DNA of 64,000 nt from Enterococcaceae bacterium OF42-14pH9A (GCA_027692465.1 JAQEYU010000003.1:186001-250000), one strand, 5' to 3'. Positions 10,402-21,239 are shown, counted from the first letter of the stretch. The notes: a model not told the origin generated them from the sequence alone. Numbers and translations are program-made.

Positions 10402-13400
10402 ATGTCAGAAAAAAACGAGAAATTTATTGTCCTGCTGGAACAAATGCAACTGTCCGAGGATGTGGCTCAAGCACTGTTGGCAGCAGGTGGGCGCATCGAA
10501 AGCGTCACGGTCCACAAGCAGTCCCGTATCTGGGAATTTACGCTGGGCTTTGCGGAAACCCTGCCGGTGGTCCTTTATCAAAATTTGAATCATCATCTGA
10601 TCTTGGCATTTCGCGAGATTGCTGAAGTAAAACTGAATATCCTGGCAGATGAGCCGCAGTTGAACGAGGCACTGTTGCAGGATTACTGGCCTTTGGTGAT
10701 GTCAGATCAAGAATGCAATACAAAGGTTGTTGCACAAACCATCAAAAATCAGCTGCCCCTTCTGGAAGAGAAAAAAGTGATTCTGCCGATTTACAACCAG
10801 GCAATCATCCCGCACTTGGTAGATAACTATTTTCCGCTGATTGAGGAGCGTTACCAGAAAATGGGCTTTCCCAAGTTTCGTCTGGAAGCCCGGTTTGATG
10901 AAGAACAGGCCGAAGCGGCAGTAAAAGAATTGGAAGCCAAAAAGCAGGTGCAGGCAGAAGCCATGATGCAACAGGCGTTGGAGAATCTGGCTGCCCATGA
11001 ACAGCAGAAAAAAGAAAAAAAGGCTGCACCGACTTCAATGAGCGGTCCTTTGCAGCTGGGACGCAATATTCCTGCAGATGAACCGGTCATGCCGATGATC
11101 AATATTATTGAAGAAGAACGGCGAGTCACCATTGAAGGCTATGTCTTTGATGTGGAGGTAAGAGAGCTGCGCACGAAGCGTAAAATCCTGACCCTCAAGA
11201 TCACTGACTATACCTCCTCATTTATCGTCAAGAAGTTTTCAAATGGAGAAAAAGACGAACAGGTCTTTGATAATATCAGTAAAGGCTGTTGGATGAAAGT
11301 CCGAGGCAGTATCCAGGAAGATACCTTCCAAAGGGATTTGGTGATGTTTGCTCAAGATCTGGTGGAAGTCAAACATGAAAGCCGCAAAGATTATGCGCCT
11401 GAAGGGGAAAAGCGGGTCGAGCTGCACCTGCACTCCAACATGAGTGCAATGGATGCTACCAATAGTATTGGCGATTTCGTTTCACAGGCGGCCAAATGGG
11501 GCCATAAAGCTATCGCAATCACCGATCACGGTGGTGCTCAATCCTTTCCGGATGCCCACAGCGCCGGCAAGAAAAACGGTGTAAAGATCCTGTACGGGAT
11601 GGAAGCCTACATCGTGGATGATGGTGTTCCAATCGCGTACAATCCAGCCGAGATTCCTTTGACAGACGCAACCTACGTAGTCTTTGACGTGGAAACTACC
11701 GGACTGTCGGCGGTTTATGATACGATTATTGAGTTAGCGGGCGTCAAGATGCATAAAGGAAATGTTATCGCCACTTTTGATGAGTTTATCAACCCGGGGC
11801 ATCCGCTCTCCCAGACGATCGTGAATCTGACGGGGATTACCGATGAGATGCTGCGGGGATCAAAGCCTGAAAAGGAAGTTATGCAGGCTTTCAAGGAATT
11901 CAGCGAAGGCTGTATCCTGGTCGCCCACAACGCTTCTTTTGATATGGGCTTTATAAATCATACCTATCGGCGGCTGGATATTCCGGAAGCCGACAATCCG
12001 GTGATTGATACATTGGAATTGGCCCGGTTTTTGCACCCGGAGTTGAAACGATTGAACTTGGGAACATTGACAAAAAAATTCGGTGTTTCCTTGGAAAATG
12101 CTCACCGGGCCATCTTTGACGCGGAAGCTACCGGACATTTGGCTTGGATCTTTGTTAAAGAGGCGATGGAGAATCACGAAATGCTGCTGCATGGGGATTT
12201 GAATCGACACATGGCAGGGGAAAATGCCTACAAAGCAGCCCGACCGTTTCATGCGACTGTTTTGGCTACGACCCAGGCCGGTCTGAAAAATCTTTTCAAG
12301 CTGATCTCACTGGGAAATGTGAAATACTTTTACGGCGGCGTTCCGCGGATTCCCCGCTCCGAACTGGTGAAACTGCGGGATGGTTTGATTGTAGGCACTG
12401 CTTGTGACAAGGGCGAAGTCTTTATGACATTGATGCAAAAGGGATACGACGAAGCAAAAAAACTGGCGGAATTCTACGATTATATCGAAATCATGCCAAA
12501 AGCTGTTTATGAACCGTTGATCCTAATGGAAAACATCAAAAATGAAGCTTCGCTGGAAGAGATCATGGAAAACTTGGTGAAAATCGGTGAAGAGTTGAAC
12601 AAGCCGGTCTGCGCCACCGGAAATGCCCATTATATGGAAAAAGAGGATGCCATCTATCGGGAGATCCTGATCAAGTCCCAGAGCGGAAATCCTTTGAGTC
12701 GGCAGCCGCTGCCGGATGTTCATTTTCGGACCACTGATGAGATGCTGACGGCTTTCCAATTTTTGGGTGAAGAAAAGGCGAAGGAAATCGTCGTCACAAA
12801 TCCCAATAAGATCGCTGATATGTGCGAAACCATTGTTCCTGTAAAAGATGAGCTGTATACACCCAAGATTCCCGGCTCCGAGCAGGAAATCACGGATCTC
12901 TCCTATAATCGTGCTCGCGAACTTTACGGCGATCCACTTCCGGAAATCGTTGAAAAACGTTTGGAAAAAGAATTGAATTCGATCATTGGTAACGGCTTTT
13001 CGGTGATCTATCTGATTTCACAAAAGCTGGTGCATAAAAGTAATGAGGACGGCTATCTGGTAGGTTCTCGGGGATCGGTGGGTTCCAGCTTTGTTGCTAC
13101 GATGACCGGGATCACCGAGGTCAATCCCTTGGCGCCCCATTATTACTGTCCGGAATGCCAGTATTCCGAGTTTTATGAAGATGGCTCTTACGGCTCCGGT
13201 TTTGATATGCCGGAAAAAGCCTGTCCCAAATGCGGGACCCGTTTGAAAAAAGACGGTCACGATATTCCTTTCGAAACCTTTCTGGGATTTCACGGTGACA
13301 AAGTTCCCGATATCGATTTGAACTTTTCCGGTGAATACCAGCCTCGTGCCCATAACTATACCAAGGTGTTGTTTGGGGAAGATTATGTCTATCGTGCGGG

Positions 13401-14754
13401 TACGATTGGTACAGTAGCCGATAAAACAGCTTACGGTTATGTCAAAGGCTATGAACGAGACAACAATTTGCGACTGCGGGGAGCTGAAATAGACCGCCTG
13501 GCCGCCGGTGCTACCGGGGTCAAACGAACGACTGGTCAGCACCCGGGGGGGATCATTGTTATTCCGGATTATATGGACGTCTATGATTTTACGCCGATCC
13601 AATATCCTGCCGATGACTTGAATTCCGAATGGCGGACGACCCACTTTGATTTCCACTCGATTCATGACAATATCCTGAAACTCGATATTCTGGGACACGA
13701 TGATCCGACTGTAATCAGGATGCTGCAGGATCTTTCCGGGATTGATCCGAAGACGATTCCGACAGATGATCCGGAAGTCATGCGGATCTTCGAGTCACCG
13801 GAAGTCTTAGGAGTCACACCGGACCAGATCGGTTCAGAAACCGGTACCTTAGGGATCCCGGAGTTTGGGACCCGTTTTGTACGAGGAATGCTGGAAGAGA
13901 CCCATCCTTCGACTTTTGCGGAATTACTGCAAATCTCCGGTTTGTCTCACGGCACCGATGTTTGGCTGGGAAATGCCGAAGAACTCATCAAGCAGGGAAA
14001 AGCGACCCTGGCAGAAGTAATCGGCTGTCGTGACGACATCATGGTCTACCTGATGCACGCCGGGCTCGACCCGGGTACAGCTTTCACGATTATGGAGACT
14101 GTACGTAAAGGGCAATGGAGCAAAATTGACGACGAGAAGCGTAATAAGTTTCTGACGGCAATGAAAGAAAATAGTGTCCCTGACTGGTATATTGATTCTT
14201 GTTCCAAGATCAAGTATATGTTCCCGAAAGCCCATGCGGCGGCCTACGTTCTGATGGCGCTGCGGGTAGCTTACTTCAAAGTTTATCATCCGATTTTGTA
14301 TTACTGTGCCTACTTCTCTGTTCGGGCCAATGATTTCGACCTGGTGGCCATGTCCCGGGGCAAAGAGGCCGTCAAAGATCTCATGAAAGAGATCAATGAT
14401 AAAGGCCTGGATGCTTCCACCAAAGAAAAGAATCTCCTGACCGTTTTGGAGCTGGCCAATGAGATGCTGGAGCGGGGCTTTGAGTTCGGGATGATTGACT
14501 TGTATAAATCGGATGCAGTGGATTTTGTTATCGACGGAAATACGTTGATTGCACCATTTCGAGCTGTACCGAGTCTGGGGGACAACGTAGCTAAACAGAT
14601 CGTTGAAGCCCGTAAAGACGGTCCGTTTCTTTCCAAAGAGGACCTGGCGAAACGAGGGAAAGTTTCCCAGACCCTAATCGATTATATGAACGAAAACGGT
14701 GTCTTGAAAGGATTACCCGATGAGAACCAGTTGTCACTGTTTGACATGTTTTGA
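10402..14754 (+). CDS. polC: DNA polymerase III alpha subunit, PolC type
   Basis: 1450-residue replicative polymerase with built-in proofreading, found in low-G+C Gram-positives. In order: N-terminal domain, OB domain (about 235-330), PHP domain starting [15 protein letters not shown] (about 340), DnaQ-like 3'-5' exonuclease inserted in the PHP domain (FDVETTGL about 427, HNASFD and [10 protein letters not shown] later), zinc-finger CPEC...CPKC, and the C-family palm with catalytic PDIDLNFSG (about 970). The start is the ATG after an AGGAGG site; an in-frame upstream start at 10351 is less likely. Single gene, with its own terminator. Confidence 0.97.
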   Translation: MSEKNEKFIVLLEQMQLSEDVAQALLAAGGRIESVTVHKQSRIWEFTLGFAETLPVVLYQNLNHHLILAFREIAEVKLNILADEPQLNEALLQDYWPLVMSDQECNTKVVAQTIKNQLPLLEEKKVILPIYNQAIIPHLVDNYFPLIEERYQKMGFPKFRLEARFDEEQAEAAVKELEAKKQVQAEAMMQQALENLAAHEQQKKEKKAAPTSMSGPLQLGRNIPADEPVMPMINIIEEERRVTIEGYVFDVEVRELRTKRKILTLKITDYTSSFIVKKFSNGEKDEQVFDNISKGCWMKVRGSIQEDTFQRDLVMFAQDLVEVKHESRKDYAPEGEKRVELHLHSNMSAMDATNSIGDFVSQAAKWGHKAIAITDHGGAQSFPDAHSAGKKNGVKILYGMEAYIVDDGVPIAYNPAEIPLTDATYVVFDVETTGLSAVYDTIIELAGVKMHKGNVIATFDEFINPGHPLSQTIVNLTGITDEMLRGSKPEKEVMQAFKEFSEGCILVAHNASFDMGFINHTYRRLDIPEADNPVIDTLELARFLHPELKRLNLGTLTKKFGVSLENAHRAIFDAEATGHLAWIFVKEAMENHEMLLHGDLNRHMAGENAYKAARPFHATVLATTQAGLKNLFKLISLGNVKYFYGGVPRIPRSELVKLRDGLIVGTACDKGEVFMTLMQKGYDEAKKLAEFYDYIEIMPKAVYEPLILMENIKNEASLEEIMENLVKIGEELNKPVCATGNAHYMEKEDAIYREILIKSQSGNPLSRQPLPDVHFRTTDEMLTAFQFLGEEKAKEIVVTNPNKIADMCETIVPVKDELYTPKIPGSEQEITDLSYNRARELYGDPLPEIVEKRLEKELNSIIGNGFSVIYLISQKLVHKSNEDGYLVGSRGSVGSSFVATMTGITEVNPLAPHYYCPECQYSEFYEDGSYGSGFDMPEKACPKCGTRLKKDGHDIPFETFLGFHGDKVPDIDLNFSGEYQPRAHNYTKVLFGEDYVYRAGTIGTVADKTAYGYVKGYERDNNLRLRGAEIDRLAAGATGVKRTTGQHPGGIIVIPDYMDVYDFTPIQYPADDLNSEWRTTHFDFHSIHDNILKLDILGHDDPTVIRMLQDLSGIDPKTIPTDDPEVMRIFESPEVLGVTPDQIGSETGTLGIPEFGTRFVRGMLEETHPSTFAELLQISGLSHGTDVWLGNAEELIKQGKATLAEVIGCRDDIMVYLMHAGLDPGTAFTIMETVRKGQWSKIDDEKRNKFLTAMKENSVPDWYIDSCSKIKYMFPKAHAAAYVLMALRVAYFKVYHPILYYCAYFSVRANDFDLVAMSRGKEAVKDLMKEINDKGLDASTKEKNLLTVLELANEMLERGFEFGMIDLYKSDAVDFVIDGNTLIAPFRAVPSLGDNVAKQIVEARKDGPFLSKEDLAKRGKVSQTLIDYMNENGVLKGLPDENQLSLFDMF

Positions 14755-14814
14755 TTAGTGCTTTTTAAGCAGCGGCGACAGCGGCAGGCTGCTGTATCAA
14801 TGGCTTATTACGTT

Positions 14815-14862
14815 AAGAACCCGCATGGCGTCAGCTTCATTGACGCTATGCGGGTTCTTTGG
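14815..14862 (+). terminator. Strong terminator after polC
   Basis: An 18-19 bp stem, AGAACCCGCATGGCGTCA with TGACGCTATGCGGGTTCT, one G-T pair, 7-nt loop, then TTT. The Ts are few but the stem is very long. Confidence 0.75.
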
Positions 14863-15011
14863 AGACTTCCCTTTCATTGGCGCTGGTGGCAGCTTCTAAA
14901 AAATTTGGGTCACGTAGAGTAACAGACCACTTTTCAGTGGACCAAATCCGTCGTTGAATGCTAGTGTTTTATCCATACAGAAATCAATCAATTTACTCGA
15001 AAACTTCAGAG

Positions 15012-15525
15012 CCAGCTGACCGTAGGGAGGGTGGTCACCGCCGCATCTCAACTTGGAGCTTTCCGTCTTAGTTGAACTGCACCAGCTGACCAAAGTGAGG
15101 GTGGCTTCTCACATTCCCCTTAAAGTGCACTACGATGCTGTCATGCGCTGTCGCTTCCGGTCTTCTCCGTGGGTACATCCAGAAAAGTTTCAGAAGGCTC
15201 GGAGACTGGCGCCGGCGTACAGATTTTACCGTTTGAGTGGCTACCAGGACCATTACGCATACAGTTGCTTCTAAGCAGAACCCGCTAAGAAGAACTTGCA
15301 AATTACTGACAGTTCGCCGCTGATTTGAAAAATCGGCGGCGTTACTGTCAGTTTGAAGTCAATAGGCCCAAGCCAATGAGAAATTTCCGCTGCTTTTCAA
15401 GTGGAATTTCTCGTTGGCTTCTGCCGGCGGCTGTACGCCGGGAGTCAGATCGGAGAGCCTTCTGAAACTTTTCGGCACTCGGTCGATTGCTTTAATTCCA
15501 TTCCGGATGAAATACTAGCTTCTGG
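15012..15525 (+). repeat. Large hairpin repeat (family 2), copy interrupted by about 208 bp
   Basis: Matches the repeat at 57091-57436 over its whole length: tandem CAGCTGACC...GAGGGTGG units, the GTGCACTACG segment, then the arms GAAAAGTTTCAGAAGGCTC (15182-15200) and GAGCCTTCTGAAACTTTTC. In this copy the inner stem GCCGGCGTACAG / CTGTACGCCGG is separated by an extra 15223-15430 segment instead of a 4-base loop. The inserted segment holds two hairpins of its own (ACTGACAGTTCGCCGCTGAT and its partner; AGCCAATGAGAAATTTCC and its partner). Confidence 0.8.
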
Positions 15526-15544
15526 GAATATACTCATTGGGATT

Positions 15545-15702
15545 AGGGCGTGTCTGAAAATGCCGGGGAATCCGAATTTTTGCAGACCTGCCGAAAGCAA
15601 GGGGTAAAAGTGCAGCTTATGCGGTGCAAAGCTGCGCATTTACAACGCAGTTTGCGGTAAAAAGAGCCAAAATAGCTGCCACGGGCATTTTCAGACACGC
15701 CC
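15545..15702 (+). repeat. Dispersed 160-bp inverted-repeat element, copy A (type copy)
   Basis: The best preserved copy. The terminal inverted repeat GGGCGTGTCTGAAAATGCC is perfect over 19 bp at both ends. An inner hairpin GCAGCTT / AAGCTGC lies at the centre. TA precedes the left end. No open frame of protein size is present. The right end stands about 80 bp upstream of lacD. Confidence 0.9.
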
Positions 15703-15784
15703 GATTGTCTATTATTTGTAAAAAAGCTGGAAAGCGCGTAGCATGAAAGTGTACAGATCAAAATTCTTTAAAGGAGGATGCAGC

Positions 15785-16753
15785 ATGTTATCAGAAAAGA
15801 AGAAAACTTATTTGAAAGCGTTATGTAACGAAGACGGTTTTATCAATGCTTTGGCTATTGATCAGCGGGGCTCCTTGAAAAAAATGATCGAAAAGGATAA
15901 AGGGGCACCGGCGACTGATGATGAAGTAATCGAATTTAAAAAAATCGCTTCAGAAGAACTGACAAAGTACACTTCGGCGATTTTGCTGGATCCGGAATAC
16001 GGGATCCCGGCCGGAAAAGCCCGGGCAAAAGATGCCGGGCTGTTGACTTCATATGAAAAAACCGGGTATGACGGTAGCGGAGATCAGCGTTTCCCTGATC
16101 TTTTGGATCATATGTCGGTTAGACGCATCAAAGAAATGGGCTCGGACGCGGTGAAGTTTCTGCTTTATTATGATATCGATGAAGAAGAAACGATTAATGA
16201 TCAGAAAAAAGCCTTTGTTGAACGGATCGGTTCCGAATGTGCTGCCGAAGATATTCCGCTGTTTGTTGAATTGATCGCCTATGATGGTAACAATCCGACA
16301 AATGATCTGGCTTTTGCGAAAAAGAAACCCCGCAAAGTCTTGGAAATGATGAAAGAATTTGCGAAGGACCGCTATGGTATTGATGTCTTGAAGATGGAAG
16401 TACCGGTAAACATGAAATTCGTTGCCGGCTTCACTGATGGTGAGACAGCCTATACACGTGAAGAGGCATTGGCCTATTTCAAAGAACAAGGGGCGATCAC
16501 AGATAAACCGTATATCTTTCTGAGTGCCGGCGTGACGACACAACTGTTTCAAGAAACGCTGAAATTTGCCGGAGAAGCCGGTGCGACTTTCCGAGGTGTT
16601 TTGTGCGGTCGTGCGACTTGGGCTGCCGGATTACCGCCTTTTGTCAAAGAAGGGGAAGCGGCTTGTCGCCAATGGATGCAGACGCAAGGACGGGAGGATA
16701 TCGAAGCCTTGAACCGCATCTTGAAGGAGAACGCCAAACCGTTTGAGCTCTAA
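15785..16753 (+). CDS. lacD: Tagatose 1,6-diphosphate aldolase
   Basis: 322-residue class I aldolase of the LacD family, cleaving tagatose-1,6-bisphosphate to DHAP and glyceraldehyde-3-phosphate. The Schiff-base Lys is in IDVLKMEVPVN (Lys203), with the supporting AVKFLLYYD block (Lys124) and the phosphate-binding SAGV and CGRATW segments. The ATG is placed after AAAGGAGGATG; an in-frame ATG 14 codons upstream lacks a site. No lacA, lacB, lacC or lac PTS gene is adjacent, and it has its own terminator. Orphan LacD homologues act as regulators in Streptococcus pyogenes (LacD.1), so a non-catabolic role is possible. Confidence 0.92.
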   Translation: MLSEKKKTYLKALCNEDGFINALAIDQRGSLKKMIEKDKGAPATDDEVIEFKKIASEELTKYTSAILLDPEYGIPAGKARAKDAGLLTSYEKTGYDGSGDQRFPDLLDHMSVRRIKEMGSDAVKFLLYYDIDEEETINDQKKAFVERIGSECAAEDIPLFVELIAYDGNNPTNDLAFAKKKPRKVLEMMKEFAKDRYGIDVLKMEVPVNMKFVAGFTDGETAYTREEALAYFKEQGAITDKPYIFLSAGVTTQLFQETLKFAGEAGATFRGVLCGRATWAAGLPPFVKEGEAACRQWMQTQGREDIEALNRILKENAKPFEL

Positions 16754-16782
16754 GAAAGTTTTGCAAAGTCAATGTGAGAAAG

Positions 16783-16818
16783 AAAGCTGCCAGGTAGTTG
16801 TGACCTGACAGCTTTTTT
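16783..16818 (+). terminator. Terminator after lacD
   Basis: AAAGCTGCCAGGT pairs with ACCTGACAGCTTT (one mismatch), 7-nt loop, followed by Ts. Confidence 0.88.
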
Positions 16819-16838
16819 GTGAACATTTTTTCTGAAAG

Positions 16839-16868
16839 TTCACAGAGGGAAGACTTTCATGATATACT
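16839..16868 (+). promoter_or_regulatory. Promoter for prfC
   Basis: TTCACA (16839-16844) and TATACT (16863-16868) with an 18-bp spacer. The predicted start gives a leader of about 110 nt before prfC. Confidence 0.6.
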
Positions 16869-16988
16869 AGGCTAGTTGAAAAAATGCAAAGGAGACTTGC
16901 GGGATGTAGTCAAACTTTGAAACAGCGGGGGGCTTCCTCCAGAGAGTTGTCAGTCTTTACAGAGAAATCAAGAGGAGTTACGATTACA

Positions 16989-18569
16989 ATGAATAATCCG
17001 AATTTACGACAAGAAGTCGATATGCGCCGTACATTTGCTATCATCAGTCACCCGGATGCAGGGAAAACGACGATTACTGAACAATTGCTTTTATTCGGCG
17101 GTGCGATTCGTCAAGCCGGTACCGTTAAAGGCAAAAAGACCGGTAATTTTGCCAAATCCGACTGGATGGAAATCGAAAAGCAGCGGGGCATCTCCGTTAC
17201 CAGTTCCGTGATGCAATTTGACTATGATGACAAACGAGTCAACATTTTGGACACCCCGGGACACGAAGACTTTTCCGAAGATACCTATCGTACATTGATG
17301 GCTGTTGACAGTGCCGTGATGGTTATTGACAGCGCCAAAGGGATCGAAGCGCAGACTAAGAAACTGTTTCAGGTGGTTAAAAAACGCGGGATCCCGATTT
17401 TCACCTTCATCAACAAGTTGGATCGTGATGGACGGGAACCGCTGGATCTGCTGGAAGAGTTGGAAGAATTGCTTAACATCGAATCTTACCCGATGAACTG
17501 GCCGATCGGTATGGGCAAAGGCTTGGAAGGGCTGTATGATATCTACAATAATCGGGTGGAACTTTATCGTCCCGACAATTACGGCGGGGAACGTTTTGTT
17601 CCTTTAGAAGAAGACGGTGGCATCCCGGCAGACCATCCTTTGAACGGAAACAGTCTTTTCGGGCAGGTACAAGAAGAAGTGGAACTGCTGAAAGAGGCCG
17701 GCGACAGTTTTGATCGCAAGAAAATCGCACGAGGGGAGCAGACACCGGTATTCTTCGGCTCTGCGTTGACCAATTTCGGTGTCCAAACCTTCTTGGAAAC
17801 GTTTTTGGAATTCGCTCCGTCACCATACAGTCATAAGACAGTTGCCGGTGAGGAAGTCAGTCCTTATGAACCGGAATTTTCCGGCTTTGTCTTTAAGATC
17901 CAAGCTAATATGAATCCAGCTCACCGGGATCGAATCGCCTTTGTCCGGCTCTGTTCCGGTACTTTCGAACGGGGCATGGATGTCTTTTTGGAACGAACCG
18001 GCAAGAAAATGAAGCTGGCCAATGTAACCCAATTCATGGCAGATACACGGGAAAATATCCAAGAAGCGGTAGCCGGAGACATCATTGGCGTTTATGATAC
18101 CGGAAATTATCAAATCGGCGACACTTTGTACGAAGGCAAGCTCAAAGTTGCCTATGAAGAGCTGCCATCATTTACACCGGAGCTGTTCATGAAAGTACAG
18201 GCTAAAAATGTAATGAAGCAAAAATCCTTCCATAAAGGGATTTATCAACTGGTCCAAGAAGGGGCAATCCAGCTGTACAAAACCTATCTGACCGAAGAAT
18301 ATATCATAGGTGCAGTAGGGCAGCTGCAGTTTGAAGTCTTCCAATATCGGATGCAAAACGAGTACAATGCCGAAGTCGTGATGACACCAATGGGACACAA
18401 GATTGCCCGCTGGATCGATCCGGCAGACTTGGATGAGAAGATGAGCTCTTCTCGGAACATCCTCGCACGGGATCGCTTTGAGCAGCCGTTGTTCCTGTTT
18501 GAAAACCAGTTTGCGATGCGCTGGTTTGCGGACAAGTATCCAAAGGTGGAACTGAAGAGCTTGATGTAA
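16989..18569 (+). CDS. prfC: Peptide chain release factor 3
   Basis: 526-residue GTPase that removes RF1/RF2 from the ribosome after peptide release. G1 is HPDAGKTT (residues 21-28), G3 is DTPGHEDF, G4 is NKLDRDG; the EF-G-like domains II and III follow, with the RF3-specific [14 protein letters not shown] block near the C-terminus. Length matches the family. The start is the ATG after AGAGGAGTT; the open frame reaches 35 codons further upstream but without a site. It has its own promoter and terminator. Confidence 0.95.
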   Translation: MNNPNLRQEVDMRRTFAIISHPDAGKTTITEQLLLFGGAIRQAGTVKGKKTGNFAKSDWMEIEKQRGISVTSSVMQFDYDDKRVNILDTPGHEDFSEDTYRTLMAVDSAVMVIDSAKGIEAQTKKLFQVVKKRGIPIFTFINKLDRDGREPLDLLEELEELLNIESYPMNWPIGMGKGLEGLYDIYNNRVELYRPDNYGGERFVPLEEDGGIPADHPLNGNSLFGQVQEEVELLKEAGDSFDRKKIARGEQTPVFFGSALTNFGVQTFLETFLEFAPSPYSHKTVAGEEVSPYEPEFSGFVFKIQANMNPAHRDRIAFVRLCSGTFERGMDVFLERTGKKMKLANVTQFMADTRENIQEAVAGDIIGVYDTGNYQIGDTLYEGKLKVAYEELPSFTPELFMKVQAKNVMKQKSFHKGIYQLVQEGAIQLYKTYLTEEYIIGAVGQLQFEVFQYRMQNEYNAEVVMTPMGHKIARWIDPADLDEKMSSSRNILARDRFEQPLFLFENQFAMRWFADKYPKVELKSLM

Positions 18570-19088
18570 TAAAAGTTGCGATAACAACGTTTATTAAGCG
18601 GGAAAAATGAACCGGTGCTTGAACTCGGGTATCAGCTTAGGCTGGTTTGCAATCCTCTCTTTACGATTAACTTAGCCTTTCTCCCGTCAAATAGGAGAAA
18701 GGCTTTTCATGTACTTCGGATAAAAGAAGTCGGCATACCCGGAATCGCCGTGAAGAGCTGAAAGACAAGTTTGCGATGCGTCTGATTGAATTTTAGCGGC
18801 TTACATCATCCATTAAATAACTTTTGGAATTTAATTGAGGTGTGGGCTTGTTATGCTGCCTATTTGTTATTTTAAAAAAATCATTTAAGGAGTGCATAAA
18901 TCTATGCTTTTCTAAAGTTAAAATAAAAATATGACGTATTTTAAATTGAGCAAAGAATCCGCCCCAAACAAAGGCAGAAAATTCTGAAAACTATTCGCAA
19001 GAAAAAATTATATATTCAGCCGTTGTTTCGATATTTTTTCTCACGATTATGGTATTATATTGAAAGAAAATGAGAAAGGAAGCGTGTC
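18570..19088. other. Gap with prfC terminator and AT-rich region before the Mga-type gene
   Basis: AGCCTTTCTCC / GGAGAAAGGCTTTT at 18674-18707 is a good terminator for prfC. The next 370 bp are AT-rich. TATTATATTG near 19053 could hold a -10 box for the regulator gene, but no clear -35 box is spaced correctly. A short basic open stretch (18722-18796, reading REELKDKFAMRLIEF at its end) has no start and is not called. Confidence 0.6.
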
Positions 19089-20528
19089 ATGTTAGAAGAA
19101 ATTCTCTTAGATGACCCTGCCCGTTCCAAGCTGGGGATCTATAAACATATTCTTGAGATTGATCCGGGAGAGTACCCAATCCATTATTTTGAAAAGTACA
19201 CCGGATACTCCCATATAAAAACAGCTAATCTGCTGCAGGGGATGAACAGAGAACTGCAGGAGTTGTCTGAAGGCAGTCGGCTGTTGAATGAAAAAGACAA
19301 GGTCGTTGTTGCCAAAGTGATTCCCAGTTATCAGCAATACCAGCAGTATCTTTTTTCACGAGGCGTTCCGTACGGAGTGTTGCTGGAATCACTGCTGCAC
19401 CCGCAGAAAGATCTGAAGGACTTCGGTAAAATGTCGGGACTCAGTCAATCTTCATTGATGCGCCGGCTGAAACCATTGGTGGAGTATCTGAAGTCAAAAG
19501 GAATCCGCTTGAATTGTCTGCAAATGGAAGTTACCGGCCGAGAATCTGCCATTCGAATCATGTACTTCAATTTTTTGTGGAGTGTGGACTTCGGTACACG
19601 GCTTTATGCCTATTTTGAAAAGGAATTGAGTCAGTCGTTGGACAGCTTGCTCTTGCCGGAGGACCTGGTGTATTTGAAGTACGTTGAAAAGCGGGAGTTC
19701 AATATGTATCACGGCATCAGCCTGCTGCGTACCAGACAGGGGTACTATGTAGACGAGCCTCAGATCAATCAACTGATTTTTCCTGCAACCAATCGTAAAT
19801 TCAAAGAAGCACTGGCTGCTGAAAAAGTTCCGGAAACCTACCAGGAACGGGAAGCAAATTTCGTCAATTATATTATTTTCTATTGGCCGCAGATTTTTGC
19901 TACGGATGACCCGCGACTTGCGATCATCAAACGTCAGTATAAAGTTTTAGACGACACTCGAAATTGCGCTGCTGCCTTTTTTGAACGGATCAAAAAAGAG
20001 CTGCACATCAATGGTCGCAGTCAACAGGAGTTGTTGCTTCTGAATTTGCAGACGATCTTTTTGCGGCGGCAGATACTTGGCGGCAATGTGCCTAAAAATC
20101 TTGATTTTATCATTGACAGCTTGAAAAATCAGCACCCTGAGTTTGAGACACTGCAGGCTGCAATCAAAGAGGCATTGTCAGGGATCGTTCCGGCAGGTGA
20201 TGTCGATGACGATCTGGCAGGGTTGCTGACGATTGTCTGCATCAATGTTTTCCATAATGAAGGCCCTGTAGAAAAAGTCAATATCGGAATCATCGGTTTT
20301 CCAAATCACTTTTTACTGTATGCAATGATCAACCGGATCGAACGATTGCCATTTGTTGAATTTTCGCTGATGAATTCTGCAAGTCTGGAAAATTACGATG
20401 CTGTGATCACTTGCAGCCGAGAACTTTTGCCTGCAAATACCAAAAATTACTGGATTGTTGAAGGGGAAGCCTCTTTTGATGCCATGGATAATTTCCTGTT
20501 CCAATTGTTTAAAGAAAAAACCTTATGA
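19089..20528 (+). CDS. Mga/RofA-family helix-turn-helix transcriptional regulator
   Basis: 479 residues with the architecture of Mga-type stand-alone regulators: two N-terminal helix-turn-helix regions (about 25-60, and 105-135 with FGKMSGLSQSSLMRRLKPL), a long middle region without catalytic motifs (PRD-like fold in the family), and a C-terminal EIIB-like part (VNIGIIGFPNHFLLYAMI onward). Enterococcal members include MafR and Streptococcus members include Mga and RofA; I cannot say which orthologue this is. The start follows GAAAGGAAG. It is monocistronic, so its targets are not revealed by its context. Confidence 0.8.
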   Translation: MLEEILLDDPARSKLGIYKHILEIDPGEYPIHYFEKYTGYSHIKTANLLQGMNRELQELSEGSRLLNEKDKVVVAKVIPSYQQYQQYLFSRGVPYGVLLESLLHPQKDLKDFGKMSGLSQSSLMRRLKPLVEYLKSKGIRLNCLQMEVTGRESAIRIMYFNFLWSVDFGTRLYAYFEKELSQSLDSLLLPEDLVYLKYVEKREFNMYHGISLLRTRQGYYVDEPQINQLIFPATNRKFKEALAAEKVPETYQEREANFVNYIIFYWPQIFATDDPRLAIIKRQYKVLDDTRNCAAAFFERIKKELHINGRSQQELLLLNLQTIFLRRQILGGNVPKNLDFIIDSLKNQHPEFETLQAAIKEALSGIVPAGDVDDDLAGLLTIVCINVFHNEGPVEKVNIGIIGFPNHFLLYAMINRIERLPFVEFSLMNSASLENYDAVITCSRELLPANTKNYWIVEGEASFDAMDNFLFQLFKEKTL

Positions 20529-20560
20529 CTTTCAGACGGCTTTAAAGAGCTGTCTTGACT

Positions 20561-20637
20561 AAAAATACCTCACAGCAGCATGCAAAAGTCAGAAAGAGAT
20601 GCGCTCTGACTCGCGGATGCTTCCGTGAGGTATTTTT
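20561..20637. terminator. Long nested bidirectional terminator
   Basis: AAAAATACCTCAC pairs with GTGAGGTATTTTTT; inside it AGCAT / ATGCT and GTCAGA / TCTGAC form further stems. It separates the Mga-type gene from the convergent DUF1827 gene and has T-runs in both directions. Confidence 0.85.
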
Positions 20638-20663
20638 TGTTTCAATATTGGGTTTTCGCCAAA

Positions 20664-20981
20664 TCAGACTGCCGTCGTATCAGGTTCCGGGTATTTTTGG
20701 ATAGAAATTTCCACAAAGCCGTTTTCCTGAATGACACTGATATCAGCTGTGCCGGGCTCTTGAGGCATCTTTTTGAGAAAGTAAGCTTTGATTTCGTCGA
20801 TTTCATTTTGCCGGATATTGCGTTTTTTATTGATCATTAGAATTTCGTTATGTGCCGGTGCGACAGTAAAGATAACGGTGGTATTGCCGGCAGTATAGAC
20901 CTTTACCATTTCGGCATCAGTATTTTCCAACTGGTTGCGTACCAGTCTTGAATGGCTATTGGTTACGTTGATCAATTTCAT
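20664..20981 (-). CDS. DUF1827 family protein
   Basis: 105 residues. The N-terminal MKLINVTNSHSRLVRNQLEN pattern and the overall length are what I know from the DUF1827 family of Lactobacillales. The protein is soluble, of mixed alpha/beta composition, with no catalytic motif visible. The start follows GGGGTGAAG. On the minus strand a TATAAT (21017-21022) stands about 35 bp upstream of the start codon. It lies downstream of clpE in the same direction but after clpE's own terminator and repeat copy F, so it is a separate unit. Function unknown. Confidence 0.75.
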   Translation of the reverse strand: MKLINVTNSHSRLVRNQLENTDAEMVKVYTAGNTTVIFTVAPAHNEILMINKKRNIRQNEIDEIKAYFLKKMPQEPGTADISVIQENGFVEISIQKYPEPDTTAV

Positions 20982-21079
20982 AAGACTTCACCCCAAAGTT
21001 TCGTTCGTACTTTTATTATAAAATTTTAACGGGGATTTTGAAAGTAATATCACCTCGTCGTGTCAAATTCCTAAAAATA

Positions 21080-21239
21080 AGGTGTGCCTGGAAACTCCAT
21101 TGGGCCTCAGATTTATGTCGATCTGTCGGAATAGAAGAGTAAAGCAGATGACTTATGCAGTGTGCCGGTGGGTATTTACGATACAGGTTGCCGCACAAAA
21201 GAGCGGGGTATTTGTTTGCGGAGTTTTCGGACAATCCCT
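21080..21239 (+). repeat. Dispersed 160-bp inverted-repeat element, copy F
   Basis: GGTGTGCCTGGAAACTCCAT at the left and GGAGTTTTCGGACAATCCC at the right with internal TGTCGGAATAGAAGAGTAAA and ATTTACGATACAGGTTGCCG. Same orientation as the copy at 15545 but more diverged. Between clpE and DUF1827. Confidence 0.75.

Noticed and set aside
15012..15060. GAGGGTGGTCACCGC in family 2 repeats (also near 57141-57157) resembles the T-box core AGGGTGGNACCGCG.
   Set aside because: There is one extra base in the core, no stem I or specifier loop upstream, no terminator and no downstream aminoacyl-tRNA or amino acid gene. The motif occurs because both places are copies of the same repeat.
18722..18796. 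Short basic open stretch ending REELKDKFAMRLIEF, with a 10-base match to the end of prfC.
   Set aside because: No start codon or ribosome-binding site; the match to prfC (TTTGCGATGCG) is too short to show duplication.
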